DNA of 64,000 nt from RBG-16-57-11 sp964503145 (GTDB lineage Bacteria; Chloroflexota; Anaerolineae; Anaerolineales; UBA4823): contig CAZCYV010000016.1 of NCBI GenBank assembly GCA_964503145.1, positions 1 to 64,000 of the forward strand. The letters run 5' to 3'. Under the pieces are notes generated by a model. That model was not told where the DNA came from and made no database searches. It was given only the letters and a program-made list of their open reading frames with translations. A program made the translations under genes and the position numbers. Of the stretch, positions 23,012-31,307 are shown piece by piece (the first letter of the stretch is position 1; every line of letters starts with the position of its first letter).

Positions 23012-23731
23012 ATGGCTGAAAAATTACTCGAAGTTCAAGATCTCAATGTTTACTATGGCGCCATCCATGCCTTGAAAGGCATCAGTTTTTATGTGGAAAA
23101 GGGCGAGATCGTCGCCCTGATCGGCGCAAACGGGGCCGGGAAGAGCACCACCCTCAATACGATCTCAGGGTTGCTGCGCCCACGCTCCGGCAAGATCATT
23201 TTCCAGGGAGAGGATCTGACCCAGAGCATTCCAGATCAAATCGTGCGCAAGGGGATCGTCCAGGTGCCCGAGGGGCGTAAGATCTTCGCCACTTTGACGG
23301 TGCTGGAAAACATGGAAATGGGCGCCTTCACGGAAAAGGACAAAGATACGATCCAGAAAAATTTGAGCGCTGGATTCCAGCGTTTTCCACGCCTGAGCGA
23401 GCGGCGCAAACAGCTTGGCGGGACGCTCTCTGGCGGTGAGCAGCAAATGTTGGCCATCGCCCGTGGACTGATGTCCAGGCCCACTCTGTTGCTCCTGGAC
23501 GAGCCTTCAATGGGCCTTTCGCCTTTGCTGGTGGAGCAGATCTTCACCATCATTCGGGACATCAACGACCAGGGTACCAGCATCCTGCTGGTGGAGCAGA
23601 ACGCGCAGATGGCGCTGTCCATCGCCGACCGAGCCTACGTCTTGGAGACCGGGCGGATCGTGCTCGAAGGCCCGGCGCAGGATCTGCTCCACAACGAGAT
23701 GGTCATCGAAGCCTATCTGGGCGGCCATTAG
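23012..23731 (+). CDS. livF: Branched-chain amino-acid ABC transporter ATP-binding protein LivF
   Basis: A 239-residue ATPase, normal length. Walker A GANGAGKST, the LivF-specific VQVPEGRKIFATLTVLENM, signature LSGGEQQMLAIARGLM and Walker B LLLLDEPSMGLSP are all present, with the H-loop position occupied by Gln (LLVEQNA), as is typical of LivF. The gene is 13 nt after livG. Confidence 0.95.
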   Translation: MAEKLLEVQDLNVYYGAIHALKGISFYVEKGEIVALIGANGAGKSTTLNTISGLLRPRSGKIIFQGEDLTQSIPDQIVRKGIVQVPEGRKIFATLTVLENMEMGAFTEKDKDTIQKNLSAGFQRFPRLSERRKQLGGTLSGGEQQMLAIARGLMSRPTLLLLDEPSMGLSPLLVEQIFTIIRDINDQGTSILLVEQNAQMALSIADRAYVLETGRIVLEGPAQDLLHNEMVIEAYLGGH

Positions 23732-23752
23732 ACGCACAGGAGAAATTTTTCC

Positions 23753-24103
23753 ATGCAACCGTTTCAACGCATTCTGCTCTTCTTCGTGTTACCGGCAATC
23801 GCTCCGCTGATGTTCCCTCCGGATATCCTGCAAGGAGCATGGTATGCCATTGTGTTGGTCATCTTGTTGTTCGCCGCCCTGGGCTACGCCCTGACCCGTC
23901 GTCGGTTAACTGCGCTGACTTTGAGCATTTTCCTGCAAGGCCTGAACGTCATCGTGCGCCTGATGATGTTCTATCCACGCGCGATTACGCCCGACGGCGC
24001 GCCGCAATGGATGTTCATCATCACTTCTGTGCTCAGCATCGCCCTTTCCCTTTACCTGGTTTTGCGGCTGGACCGGGTGGATATCCGCGCACAGATGGCC
24101 TGA
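23753..24103 (+). CDS. Small membrane protein of unknown function
   Basis: A 116-residue hydrophobic protein with about four predicted helices (ILLFFVLPAIAPLMF, AWYAIVLVILLFAALGYAL, LTLSIFLQGLNVIVRLMMF, IITSVLSIALSLYLVLRL) and a charged C-terminus. It starts 21 nt after livF behind an AGGAGA site and is the last gene before the operon terminator, so it is co-transcribed with the transporter. No family recognised. It could be an accessory subunit or unrelated. Confidence 0.6.
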   Translation: MQPFQRILLFFVLPAIAPLMFPPDILQGAWYAIVLVILLFAALGYALTRRRLTALTLSIFLQGLNVIVRLMMFYPRAITPDGAPQWMFIITSVLSIALSLYLVLRLDRVDIRAQMA

Positions 24104-24133
24104 CAGCGCTGGTGAAGGATGTGAAGCCAAAGG

Positions 24134-24170
24134 ACGTGAGGCATGGTTTGTGTGCCTCACGTTTTTGTTT
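24134..24170 (+). terminator. Rho-independent terminator of the liv operon
   Basis: ACGTGAGGCA pairs perfectly with TGCCTCACGT (10 bp) around a 9-nt loop and is followed by TTTTTGTTT. Strong and unambiguous. Confidence 0.9.
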
Positions 24171-24189
24171 AGCTCCCGCAAAGGGGTGG

Positions 24190-24195
24190 TAAAAT
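24190..24195 (+). promoter_or_regulatory. Extended -10 promoter ahead of the cinA-like gene
   Basis: TAAAAT in the context GTGGTAAAAT, 50 nt upstream of the ATG at 24246. No convincing -35. Confidence 0.4.
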
Positions 24196-24245
24196 CAGGA
24201 AACTTTAACAAAATCTGGAACGCTCACATTTGTGACCGATTGACC

Positions 24246-25430
24246 ATGCCATCTGCTGAAATTATCACCATCGGTACCGAAATCCTGCTGGGCGAGATTG
24301 TGGACACCAACGCCCGCCATATTGCACGCAAGCTGCGCGATGCTGGCATTGATCTTTATCGCAAGACAACTGTCGGAGATAACCCCAGCCGCATTGCCCA
24401 AGCGATTCAACAGGCGCTAGAGCGATGTGACATCATCCTGACCACCGGCGGTTTAGGCCCCACGATTGATGACCCGACGCGCGAGGCGGTGGCTATGGCG
24501 GTCAACCGGCAGGTCGAATTCCGCCCCGAACTTTGGGAGCAGATCCAGGCCCGCTTCCAGCGGTTTGGTCGCCAGCCGACCGAGAACAACCGCCGCCAGG
24601 CGTATATCCCCCAAGGCGCCATCCCCATCGAAAACCCGGTGGGCACCGCCCCATGCTTCATCGTCGAGCTAGGCGAGAAAGCCATCATCTCGCTCCCCGG
24701 CGTGCCGCGGGAAATGGAATACATCCTGGAAAACAGCGTCTTGCCTTACCTTCGACAACGGTATCATTTGACAGGGCTGATCAAAACCCGCATCCTGCAC
24801 ACCGCTGGGGTCGGCGAATCACAGATCGATGACCTGATCGGCGATCTGGAAAAGTTGAGCAACCCTACTGTGGGGCTGGCGGCTCACTCCGGACAGGTGG
24901 ATGTGCGCATCACTGCAAAGGCCGATTCGGAAGAGAAAGCGGATACGATGATCGCCGAGGTCGAGCGCCGGTTGTACGAACGCCTGGGCGATTGGATTTA
25001 CGGCGCAGACCAGACGACCCTGGAAGAAGTCGCCCTCCAGGCATTAGATCGCCGGGGATGGTCGCTGGCGGTGTTCGAGTGCGGTCTGGGAGGCACGCTG
25101 ATCAACCGCTTATCCGCCGCGGCTCAGCGATTGGGAGGCCGAAAAGGCATCGTGTTTCGCAGCGGTCAGGTAGCCACCGAAATATGCAACCCACAAGAGT
25201 TGCTCGAAATGACCGAAGCCTGCCGCCGCAACCATCAGGTGGATGTTTGCCTGGGAGCGGCGATCTTCCCGGCGGCAGAACGACAGGAAGTACGCTTCGT
25301 GTTGATCACGCCGCACCGCACAGAGGAATTCTACCGCCCTTATGGCGGACCGCCGGAATACGCGCCGCGTTGGGCAGTGCATCATGGCCTGGATATCTTA
25401 CGAAGAACAGGAAATGCCGAAAATGAGTGA
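24246..25430 (+). CDS. cinA: CinA-like protein with degenerate C-terminal domain
   Basis: A 394-residue protein. The N-terminal MoaB/MogA-like domain is intact: IITIGTEILLGEIVDTNA, ILTTGGLGPTIDDPTREA and ISLPGVPREMEYI. It corresponds to the CinA nucleotide pyrophosphatase-like domain. The C-terminal part aligns in position with the nicotinamide-nucleotide amidase domain, but the usual ES(C)TGG active-site motif is replaced by FECGLGGTLINRLS, so amidase activity is doubtful. Involvement in NAD salvage is the family role; actual activity is uncertain. The ATG at 24246 was chosen because family homology starts there. The end overlaps the amidohydrolase start. Confidence 0.8.
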   Translation: MPSAEIITIGTEILLGEIVDTNARHIARKLRDAGIDLYRKTTVGDNPSRIAQAIQQALERCDIILTTGGLGPTIDDPTREAVAMAVNRQVEFRPELWEQIQARFQRFGRQPTENNRRQAYIPQGAIPIENPVGTAPCFIVELGEKAIISLPGVPREMEYILENSVLPYLRQRYHLTGLIKTRILHTAGVGESQIDDLIGDLEKLSNPTVGLAAHSGQVDVRITAKADSEEKADTMIAEVERRLYERLGDWIYGADQTTLEEVALQALDRRGWSLAVFECGLGGTLINRLSAAAQRLGGRKGIVFRSGQVATEICNPQELLEMTEACRRNHQVDVCLGAAIFPAAERQEVRFVLITPHRTEEFYRPYGGPPEYAPRWAVHHGLDILRRTGNAENE

Positions 25431-27405
25431 AACCTGCGATCTACTGCTCACCCATGCTACCGTCCTGACGATGGACAACGATTATCACCTGTACGAAGCT
25501 GGCGCAGTGGCTGTGACAGGCGACAGCATCGTGGCCGTTGGCGAGGAAGCTGACCTGCGCAGGCGTTTCAACGCCGCAGAAGTCTTTGACTGCCAGGGCA
25601 AGGTGTTGATGCCTGGATTGGTCAACGCGCACACCCATGTGCCGATGACGCTGTTGCGTGGCCTGGCGGATGACCTGCGCCTGGATGTCTGGCTGCTGGG
25701 CTTTATGATGCCGGTGGAACGCGAGTTCGTCTCGCCGGATTTTGTGCGCCTGGGCACGCAGATCGCCTGTTTGGAGTTGATCCGCTCTGGGGTCACCTGC
25801 TTTGCCGACATGTACTACTTCGAAGAGAGCGTGGCGCAGGCTACGGCTGAGATCGGCTTGCGGGCAGTGTGCTCGCAGACCGTGCTCAAGTTCCCCGCTC
25901 CAGACGCCGAGTCGTATGAAGAATCCCTGGCCGCGGCGCGCGAGTTCATCCAGCGCTGGAAGGGGCATCCCTTGATTGTGCCCTCGGTGGCTCCGCATGC
26001 GCCCTACACCTGCACCCAAGAGATCCTGCGCGCGACCGCAGCGCTGGCTGCAGAGTTCGATGTGCCGCTCCACACCCACATTGCCGAGACGGCAATCGAA
26101 GTGGAGAATTCGCGCAACGAACATGGGATGCGGGTCGTTCCTTACGTCGCCAGCCATGACCTGTTCCAGGCCAAGGTGCTGGCGGCCCACTGCGTGCACA
26201 TCGACGAGAGCGAAATGAACCTGTTGTTGCGCCATCGCGCCGGAGTGGCCCACAACCCCTCTTCCAATTTGAAGCTGGCTTCGGGCTTTGCGCCGGTCAG
26301 CCGGATGGTCGAACTCGGCCTGAACGTCGGCATCGGCACCGACGGCCCGGCGTCGAACAACGACCTGGACATGTTCGAAGAAATGCGTCTGGCTGCCTTC
26401 CTGGCCAAGAGCGTCGCCAACGACCCCACTGCCTTGCCGGCGCGCACCGCCCTGGCCATGGCGACCCGCATTGGGGCGCAGGCCTTGCACCTGGGGGAAG
26501 TGACTGGCTCGCTCGAACCCGGCAAGCGCGCCGACCTGATCCTGGTGGACATAAGCCCGCTGCACAATGCCCCACGCTTCCGCCGCGATCCCGGTGGCGT
26601 GTACGCTCAACTGGTCTATGCTGCTAAGTCCAGCGACGTGAGCGACGTGATGGTCAATGGCCGGTGGTTGATGCGCGACTGCCGGTTGACACAACTGGAC
26701 GAACAGTCTCTGATCCAGCAGGCGCAAGAGTATGCGCATCATATCGATGCCTTCTTGATCCAGCGGGAAAAGTCGGTGCTTTCCAAGCTGGTTGCCATCA
26801 GCAAAGCCACCGAAGAGGAAAGCTTTGAGGTACAAGCCAAGGTGAGCATCGCCGATCCGGCCCCGATCCTGGAAGCGCTCCAAAAGCCGGAAATCGAAAT
26901 CTTGCGTTACCGCCACTACCACGAATTCGACACATATTTCATTTTCGCTGATCCTGAACAAGGCATCCTGCGCTATCGGGAAGACGAGTTCATGGATGAC
27001 GGCAATGTCAGTCAGGTGCGCTATCGGCTGACTCTGATCGGTCAGGCCCGGGAGCATCAATTCCCCAGCGATGTCATCTTGTCGCGCAGCCGCTATCTGG
27101 CGCCTGCCACCCACAGCCTGCGCTTCTACCGCGAATACTTCAAGCCCAGCGAAGAAATCTCCATCGAAAAGGATCGCCGCCGCTGGCGAGTGCTCTTCCG
27201 GGGCACCGAGTTTTTCGTCAATCTGGATCGGGTGGATCAGCCTGCGCTGGGCTATTTCCTGGAGGTCAAAAGCCGCACCTGGAGCCGTAAGGACGCCGAA
27301 CACAAAGCGGATGTCGCCGTCCAGTTGATACGCTACTTGGGAGCGTCGCCTCAGGCAACCCAGGTTCAAGATTACCTGGATCTGATCCAGGTTTCGGGCA
27401 AATGA
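25423..27405 (+). CDS. Amidohydrolase (MTA/SAH deaminase-like) fused to a CYTH-like domain
   Basis: A 660-residue two-domain protein. Residues 1 to about 445 are a metal-dependent amidohydrolase of the ATZ/TRZ and MtaD type: GLVNAHTHVPMTLLRG (HxH), a further metal His in HTHIAET, AAHCVHID, and GTDGPASNNDLDMFEEMR. This family deaminates S-adenosylhomocysteine, methylthioadenosine or related bases. From about residue 465 a second domain reads FEVQAKVSIADP, HEFDTYFIF, GILRYRED, ISIEKDRRRWR and YFLEVKSRTWS, the alternating Glu/Lys/Arg strands of CYTH (class IV cyclase/thiamine-triphosphatase) tunnels. The fusion is unusual. The ATG at 25423 follows AGGA and overlaps the cinA stop. Confidence 0.75.
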   Translation: MSETCDLLLTHATVLTMDNDYHLYEAGAVAVTGDSIVAVGEEADLRRRFNAAEVFDCQGKVLMPGLVNAHTHVPMTLLRGLADDLRLDVWLLGFMMPVEREFVSPDFVRLGTQIACLELIRSGVTCFADMYYFEESVAQATAEIGLRAVCSQTVLKFPAPDAESYEESLAAAREFIQRWKGHPLIVPSVAPHAPYTCTQEILRATAALAAEFDVPLHTHIAETAIEVENSRNEHGMRVVPYVASHDLFQAKVLAAHCVHIDESEMNLLLRHRAGVAHNPSSNLKLASGFAPVSRMVELGLNVGIGTDGPASNNDLDMFEEMRLAAFLAKSVANDPTALPARTALAMATRIGAQALHLGEVTGSLEPGKRADLILVDISPLHNAPRFRRDPGGVYAQLVYAAKSSDVSDVMVNGRWLMRDCRLTQLDEQSLIQQAQEYAHHIDAFLIQREKSVLSKLVAISKATEEESFEVQAKVSIADPAPILEALQKPEIEILRYRHYHEFDTYFIFADPEQGILRYREDEFMDDGNVSQVRYRLTLIGQAREHQFPSDVILSRSRYLAPATHSLRFYREYFKPSEEISIEKDRRRWRVLFRGTEFFVNLDRVDQPALGYFLEVKSRTWSRKDAEHKADVAVQLIRYLGASPQATQVQDYLDLIQVSGK

Positions 27406-28196
27406 CGGACGCACCGTTGACCTTTGCCACACAGCTTGCCAGGCAGGCAGGTAGGCTGTTGCTGAGCTACTTCCGCTCAGATGAGCTGCGGGCTGAGTTC
27501 AAACAGGACCGCTCCCTCGTCACCCAGGCGGATCTGCAGGCCGATCAGATGATCCGGGCAGCCATCCAGCAGGAATATCCAGACGATGACCTGCTCAGCG
27601 AAGAGCTTCAACCTGGCACAGCGAACGAAGGAATCCCTGCAGATCGCCCCATTTGGATTATCGATCCGCTGGACGGCACAACCAATTTCAGCCTGGGATT
27701 GCATTATTGGGGAGTGCTGCTGGCGCGGTTGGTCAGCGGCTGGCCGGAACAGGCGGTGATGTATTTCCCCGTCATCGATGAGCTTTATACCGCCGAGCGC
27801 TACGGCGGCGCATTCTTGAACGGAGCCCCTTTGAAGATCAAAGCGCCCGAGGCCAGCCGGCCGCTTTCCTTTTTCGCCTGCTGCTCGCGCACACACCGCC
27901 GCTATCAGGTCAGCGTGCCATATAAAGCGCGCATCCTGGGTTCCGCAGCATACACCCTTTGCGCGGTCGCCCGCAGTTCGGCGATCCTGGGATTCGAATC
28001 CACAGCCAAAATCTGGGACCTGGCCGCCCCCTGGCTGGTAGTGAGCGAGGCGGGTGGGGTCATCGAAACCCTGGATGGCAGCCAGCCGTTTCCTTTGACC
28101 GCCGAGAGGGATTATTCGAAGCGCAGCTTTCCGGTGCTGGCAGCCGCCAACGCCGATGTGGCAAAGCGCGCCCACCAGCAGATCGTGCCCAAATAG
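27402..28196 (+). CDS. Inositol monophosphatase family protein
   Basis: A 264-residue Mg-dependent sugar-phosphatase-fold enzyme. Metal ligands are visible in LLSEEL, the signature WIIDPLDGTTNFSLG and the C-terminal block KIWDLAAPWLVVSEAGG. Length fits the family (250-280). The substrate could be inositol phosphate, fructose-1,6-bisphosphate or pAp. It overlaps the amidohydrolase by 4 nt (ATGA), so it belongs to the same operon. If the partner acts in sulfur or adenosine metabolism, pAp-type substrates become attractive, but that is conjecture. Confidence 0.88.
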   Translation: MTDAPLTFATQLARQAGRLLLSYFRSDELRAEFKQDRSLVTQADLQADQMIRAAIQQEYPDDDLLSEELQPGTANEGIPADRPIWIIDPLDGTTNFSLGLHYWGVLLARLVSGWPEQAVMYFPVIDELYTAERYGGAFLNGAPLKIKAPEASRPLSFFACCSRTHRRYQVSVPYKARILGSAAYTLCAVARSSAILGFESTAKIWDLAAPWLVVSEAGGVIETLDGSQPFPLTAERDYSKRSFPVLAAANADVAKRAHQQIVPK

Positions 28197-28205
28197 CCTG
28201 GATGG

Positions 28206-28211
28206 TATAAT
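28206..28211 (+). promoter_or_regulatory. Extended -10 promoter of the aldo/keto reductase gene
   Basis: ATGGTATAAT with TATAAT at 28206-28211. It starts 10 bp after the preceding stop codon and ends 36 bp before the ATG at 28248. -35 weak. Confidence 0.5.
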
Positions 28212-28247
28212 TCTTTAAGACAATATTTCTCTCAAGGAGTGGAGATG

Positions 28248-29240
28248 ATGGAATATCGCTTTCTGGGTCGTTCTGGTCTCAAAGTTTCGGCGCTCTCCTT
28301 TGGCGCGTGGGTCACCATAGGCGGCCAGGTGGACGAACAGGGGGCGGTCGAGTGCATGACCGCCGCTTACGAGGCAGGGGTGAACTTCTTCGACAACGCT
28401 GAGGCCTACGCTCGGGGCAATGCCGAGGTAGTCATGGGAAATGTGATCAAAAAGCTGGGCTGGAAGCGTTCAGACCTGGTGCTTTCGACCAAAATTTTCT
28501 GGGGCGGCAACGGCCCTAATGACACCGGCCTCTCCAGAAAACACCTGATCGAGGGAACCCACGCTGCACTCAAGCGCCTGCAGACGGATTATGTTGACTT
28601 GATCTTCTGTCATCGCCCAGATTTATACACGCCCATCGAAGAGACAGTCTGGACGATGCATCAACTCATTCAGCAGGGCAAAGCTTTCTATTGGGGCACC
28701 AGCGAATGGAGCGCCCAACAGATCACCCAGGCGCATGCCATCGCCCGGCGCGAGCACCTGATCCCGCCGCTGATGGAGCAGCCGGAATACAACATGTTCC
28801 ACCGTCAGCGCGTCGAGGTGGAATACGCCCCGCTGTATGCTGAGTTTGGGATGGGCACCACTATCTGGAGCCCCCTCGCCAGCGGGTTGCTCACCGGCAA
28901 ATATAATCAGGGGATTCCAGAGGGAACGCGCGTCTCTTTGAAAGGCTACGAGTGGCTGCGAGAGGAGTTCGAAAGCCAGGAGGCTAAAGCCAAGATCGAA
29001 AAGGTCAAGCAAATGATGCCCATCGCGGCCGAACTGGGCTGCAGCATGGCGCAACTGGCCATTGCTTGGTGTTTGAAAAACCCACATGTGAGCACCGTGA
29101 TCACTGGTGCTTCTCGCCGTGAGCAGGTGGTCGAAAACATGAAATCGCTTGAGGTGGTTGAAAAGCTTTCTGATGAGGTGATGGCGCGCATCGAGGGCAT
29201 TCTCGACAACAAGCCAGAGCCCGAAACCGACTGGCGCTAG
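28248..29240 (+). CDS. Aldo/keto reductase (AKR6/Kv-beta-like)
   Basis: A 330-residue NADPH-dependent oxidoreductase. MEYRFLGRSGLKVSALSFG is the standard N-terminus. Catalytic residues sit in NFFDNAEAYARGNAE (Asp and Tyr), STKIFWGG (Lys) and IFCHRPD (His). FYWGTSEWSAQQI, PPLMEQPEYNMFHRQRVE and WSPLASGLLTGKY mark the Kv-channel beta-subunit-like AKR6 branch. The natural substrate is unknown. An AAGGAG site at 28234-28239 supports the ATG at 28248; ATG at 28245 and GTG at 28239 are alternatives. Confidence 0.93.
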   Translation: MEYRFLGRSGLKVSALSFGAWVTIGGQVDEQGAVECMTAAYEAGVNFFDNAEAYARGNAEVVMGNVIKKLGWKRSDLVLSTKIFWGGNGPNDTGLSRKHLIEGTHAALKRLQTDYVDLIFCHRPDLYTPIEETVWTMHQLIQQGKAFYWGTSEWSAQQITQAHAIARREHLIPPLMEQPEYNMFHRQRVEVEYAPLYAEFGMGTTIWSPLASGLLTGKYNQGIPEGTRVSLKGYEWLREEFESQEAKAKIEKVKQMMPIAAELGCSMAQLAIAWCLKNPHVSTVITGASRREQVVENMKSLEVVEKLSDEVMARIEGILDNKPEPETDWR

Positions 29241-29260
29241 CCTCGGGAAAGGTTTTCTAT

Positions 29261-29289
29261 TTGCAATTTGCAACTTTGCTGACTATAAT
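29261..29289 (+). promoter_or_regulatory. Promoter of the kinase-PP2C-VWA-FHA gene cluster
   Basis: TTGCAA (29261-29266), 17-nt spacer, TATAAT (29284-29289). The -35 overlaps a tandem TTTGCAATTTGCAA repeat. About 75 nt of leader follow. Confidence 0.65.
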
Positions 29290-29371
29290 ACTTTTTATCT
29301 TGGGATAAAAGGCAACGGATTGCTCTACTTTAGAAATTCGCCCTGTATTCAGACAATGAGCAGGTCGAATT

Positions 29372-31279
29372 GTGGAGGATTTGAAGGTCGTGGAGACCCA
29401 TAACATCACGCAAAATTTCGACGACTCGAGCCTGGAGCCAGATCGAAACCAGCAGCTTTCCGCAGGCGTCACCCTGCAGGACCGCTATCTGATCCAGGGC
29501 ATGCTCGGGGTTGGCGGTATGAGCGCGGTTTACCGGGCCCGAGACCTGCATTTTCCAAATGTCGTGAAGCTCGTCGCGGTCAAGGAGATGGTCAACCGCG
29601 CCGTTGATCCGGTCGTCCGCAGCACCATCGTGCGCAACTTCGAGCGCGAAGCCAATTTGCTGGCTTCTTTGGATCACCGCGCCATCCCCCGAATCTATGA
29701 CTACTTTTCGATCAACGACCGCTCCTATCTGGTGCTGGAGTACATTCACGGTCACGATATGGAGATGGTGATCAACAACAGCCCGGACTTTTTACCCGAG
29801 GAGCGGGTAGTACGCTGGGCAATCGAGCTTTGCGATGTGCTGAGCTTTCTGCATACCCATAAGCCTGACCCAATCGTTTTTCGCGACATGAAGCCCTCCA
29901 ACGTGATGATCAACCCGCAAGATCACGTTGTGCTGGTGGATTTTGGCATTGCCAAGCCCTTCGAGACCGGCCAGAAGGGCACCATGATCGGCACCGAAGG
30001 CTACTCGCCGCCTGAACAATACCGCGGCGAGGCCACTCCTCTGGCGGACATTTACGCCCTGGGCGCCACCCTGCACCACGCCCTGACGCGCCACGATCCT
30101 CGCCTGGAGGCGCCGTTCTCCTTCAGCGAGCGCCCGATCCGTCAGATCAACCCCAACGTCTCCCCGTTGTTGGAGGCAGTGGTCAACACGGCGTTGCAAT
30201 ACAACCCGGAAGATCGTTATCAGAGCGCCAATGACATGAAAGAAGCTCTGCTGGGAGTGGCGCGAGAGACGGGGATTTTACGACACCTCACCACAACGAT
30301 CTCGACCTCCAAACCAGGCGGCGAAGTCAAACCCGTCTGGTCATTCGAGTGCGAGGACGAAATCCGCGGCAGCCCTCTGGTGGATAAAGGAAATGTTTAC
30401 ATCGGTTGCTACGATAACAACCTGTATGCGCTGGATGCGGAAAAAGGGACCTTCCTTTGGAAATATCCCACGGATGGCGGGATCGTCAGCAAGCCCGCAG
30501 TGTACGAAGATAACCTGTTCTTCGGCTCTGAGGACTTTCGCCTGCACGCCATCTTCCAGCGCAATGGCAGGCTGAACTGGACCTATTACACCAAAGGTCC
30601 GATCCGCTCATCGCCGTACATCGCTGAGGGCCACATTTTCATCGGTTCAGACGATGGCTACCTGCACGCAGTCAATGCCGTCACCGGGCGCATGGCCTGG
30701 CGCATCGACGCAGGCTCGGCGGTGCGCTGCACGCCGCTCGTCTATCAGGAGCACATCTACTTCGGCACAGAATTAGGCGACTTCTACTGCGCCGATTTCC
30801 GCGGCACGGTGCGCTGGCGCTTCAAAGCCAAGCGCGCCATCACCTCGTCCCCAATCGTGTCGAAGAATGTGGTCTATTTCGGCTCTGTAGATAGTACGGT
30901 GTATGCGCTGGATGTCAATACCGGCTGGGTGATCTGGCGGTTTCGACTGAACAAGCCTTCGATTTCGACGCCGTGCCTGGCCGACAACCTCCTGTTCACC
31001 GGCGCAGTGGACGGCGTGATTTATTGTCTGGAGGCCAGTTCTGCTAAAGAAGTCTGGCGCTTTGCCACGCAGCATCAAGTCACCGGCTCGCCCATTATCC
31101 ACAAAGACTCGCTCTATTGCGGTTCAGTAGATGGCTTTATCTATTGCCTGGAATACCGCACCGGGCGCCTGCGCTGGAAATTCCAAACCAAAGGGCCGAT
31201 TACCGGCACACCCGCCGCCAAGGACGATTTGATTTTCATCGGGTCAACCGACCATCGGCTCTATGCGCTCTTAGCCTGA
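29372..31279 (+). CDS. Ser/Thr protein kinase with PQQ-type beta-propeller
   Basis: A 635-residue protein without an obvious transmembrane helix. Kinase domain, about residues 35-300: MLGVGGMSAVYRAR, the Lys of LVAVKEMV, catalytic loop IVFRDMKPSNVMI (Phe in place of the usual His of HRD) and LVDFGIAKPF, then YSPPEQYRG. Residues 315-635 are a PQQ-like propeller with blades such as NNLYALDAEKGTFLWKY and VIYCLEASSAKEVWRF. A cytosolic propeller probably docks partners or ligands. Start taken as GTG at 29372; the site is weak and an in-frame TTG or GTG a little further in is possible. It is followed by a PP2C phosphatase, its likely antagonist. Confidence 0.88.
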   Translation: MEDLKVVETHNITQNFDDSSLEPDRNQQLSAGVTLQDRYLIQGMLGVGGMSAVYRARDLHFPNVVKLVAVKEMVNRAVDPVVRSTIVRNFEREANLLASLDHRAIPRIYDYFSINDRSYLVLEYIHGHDMEMVINNSPDFLPEERVVRWAIELCDVLSFLHTHKPDPIVFRDMKPSNVMINPQDHVVLVDFGIAKPFETGQKGTMIGTEGYSPPEQYRGEATPLADIYALGATLHHALTRHDPRLEAPFSFSERPIRQINPNVSPLLEAVVNTALQYNPEDRYQSANDMKEALLGVARETGILRHLTTTISTSKPGGEVKPVWSFECEDEIRGSPLVDKGNVYIGCYDNNLYALDAEKGTFLWKYPTDGGIVSKPAVYEDNLFFGSEDFRLHAIFQRNGRLNWTYYTKGPIRSSPYIAEGHIFIGSDDGYLHAVNAVTGRMAWRIDAGSAVRCTPLVYQEHIYFGTELGDFYCADFRGTVRWRFKAKRAITSSPIVSKNVVYFGSVDSTVYALDVNTGWVIWRFRLNKPSISTPCLADNLLFTGAVDGVIYCLEASSAKEVWRFATQHQVTGSPIIHKDSLYCGSVDGFIYCLEYRTGRLRWKFQTKGPITGTPAAKDDLIFIGSTDHRLYALLA

Positions 31280-31307
31280 GCGGTTCAACAAGACAGGAAG
31301 GTGCTGA

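Noticed and set aside
25441..27432. 663-codon open frame opposite the amidohydrolase-CYTH gene
   Set aside because: Antisense shadow; the sense strand has complete enzyme motifs.
31095..31104. DnaA-box-like TTATCCACA near an origin-type gene set (rpmH, rnpA, yidC, gyrB)
   Set aside because: A single copy inside a coding region with no cluster of boxes, no dnaA or dnaN; no origin can be supported.
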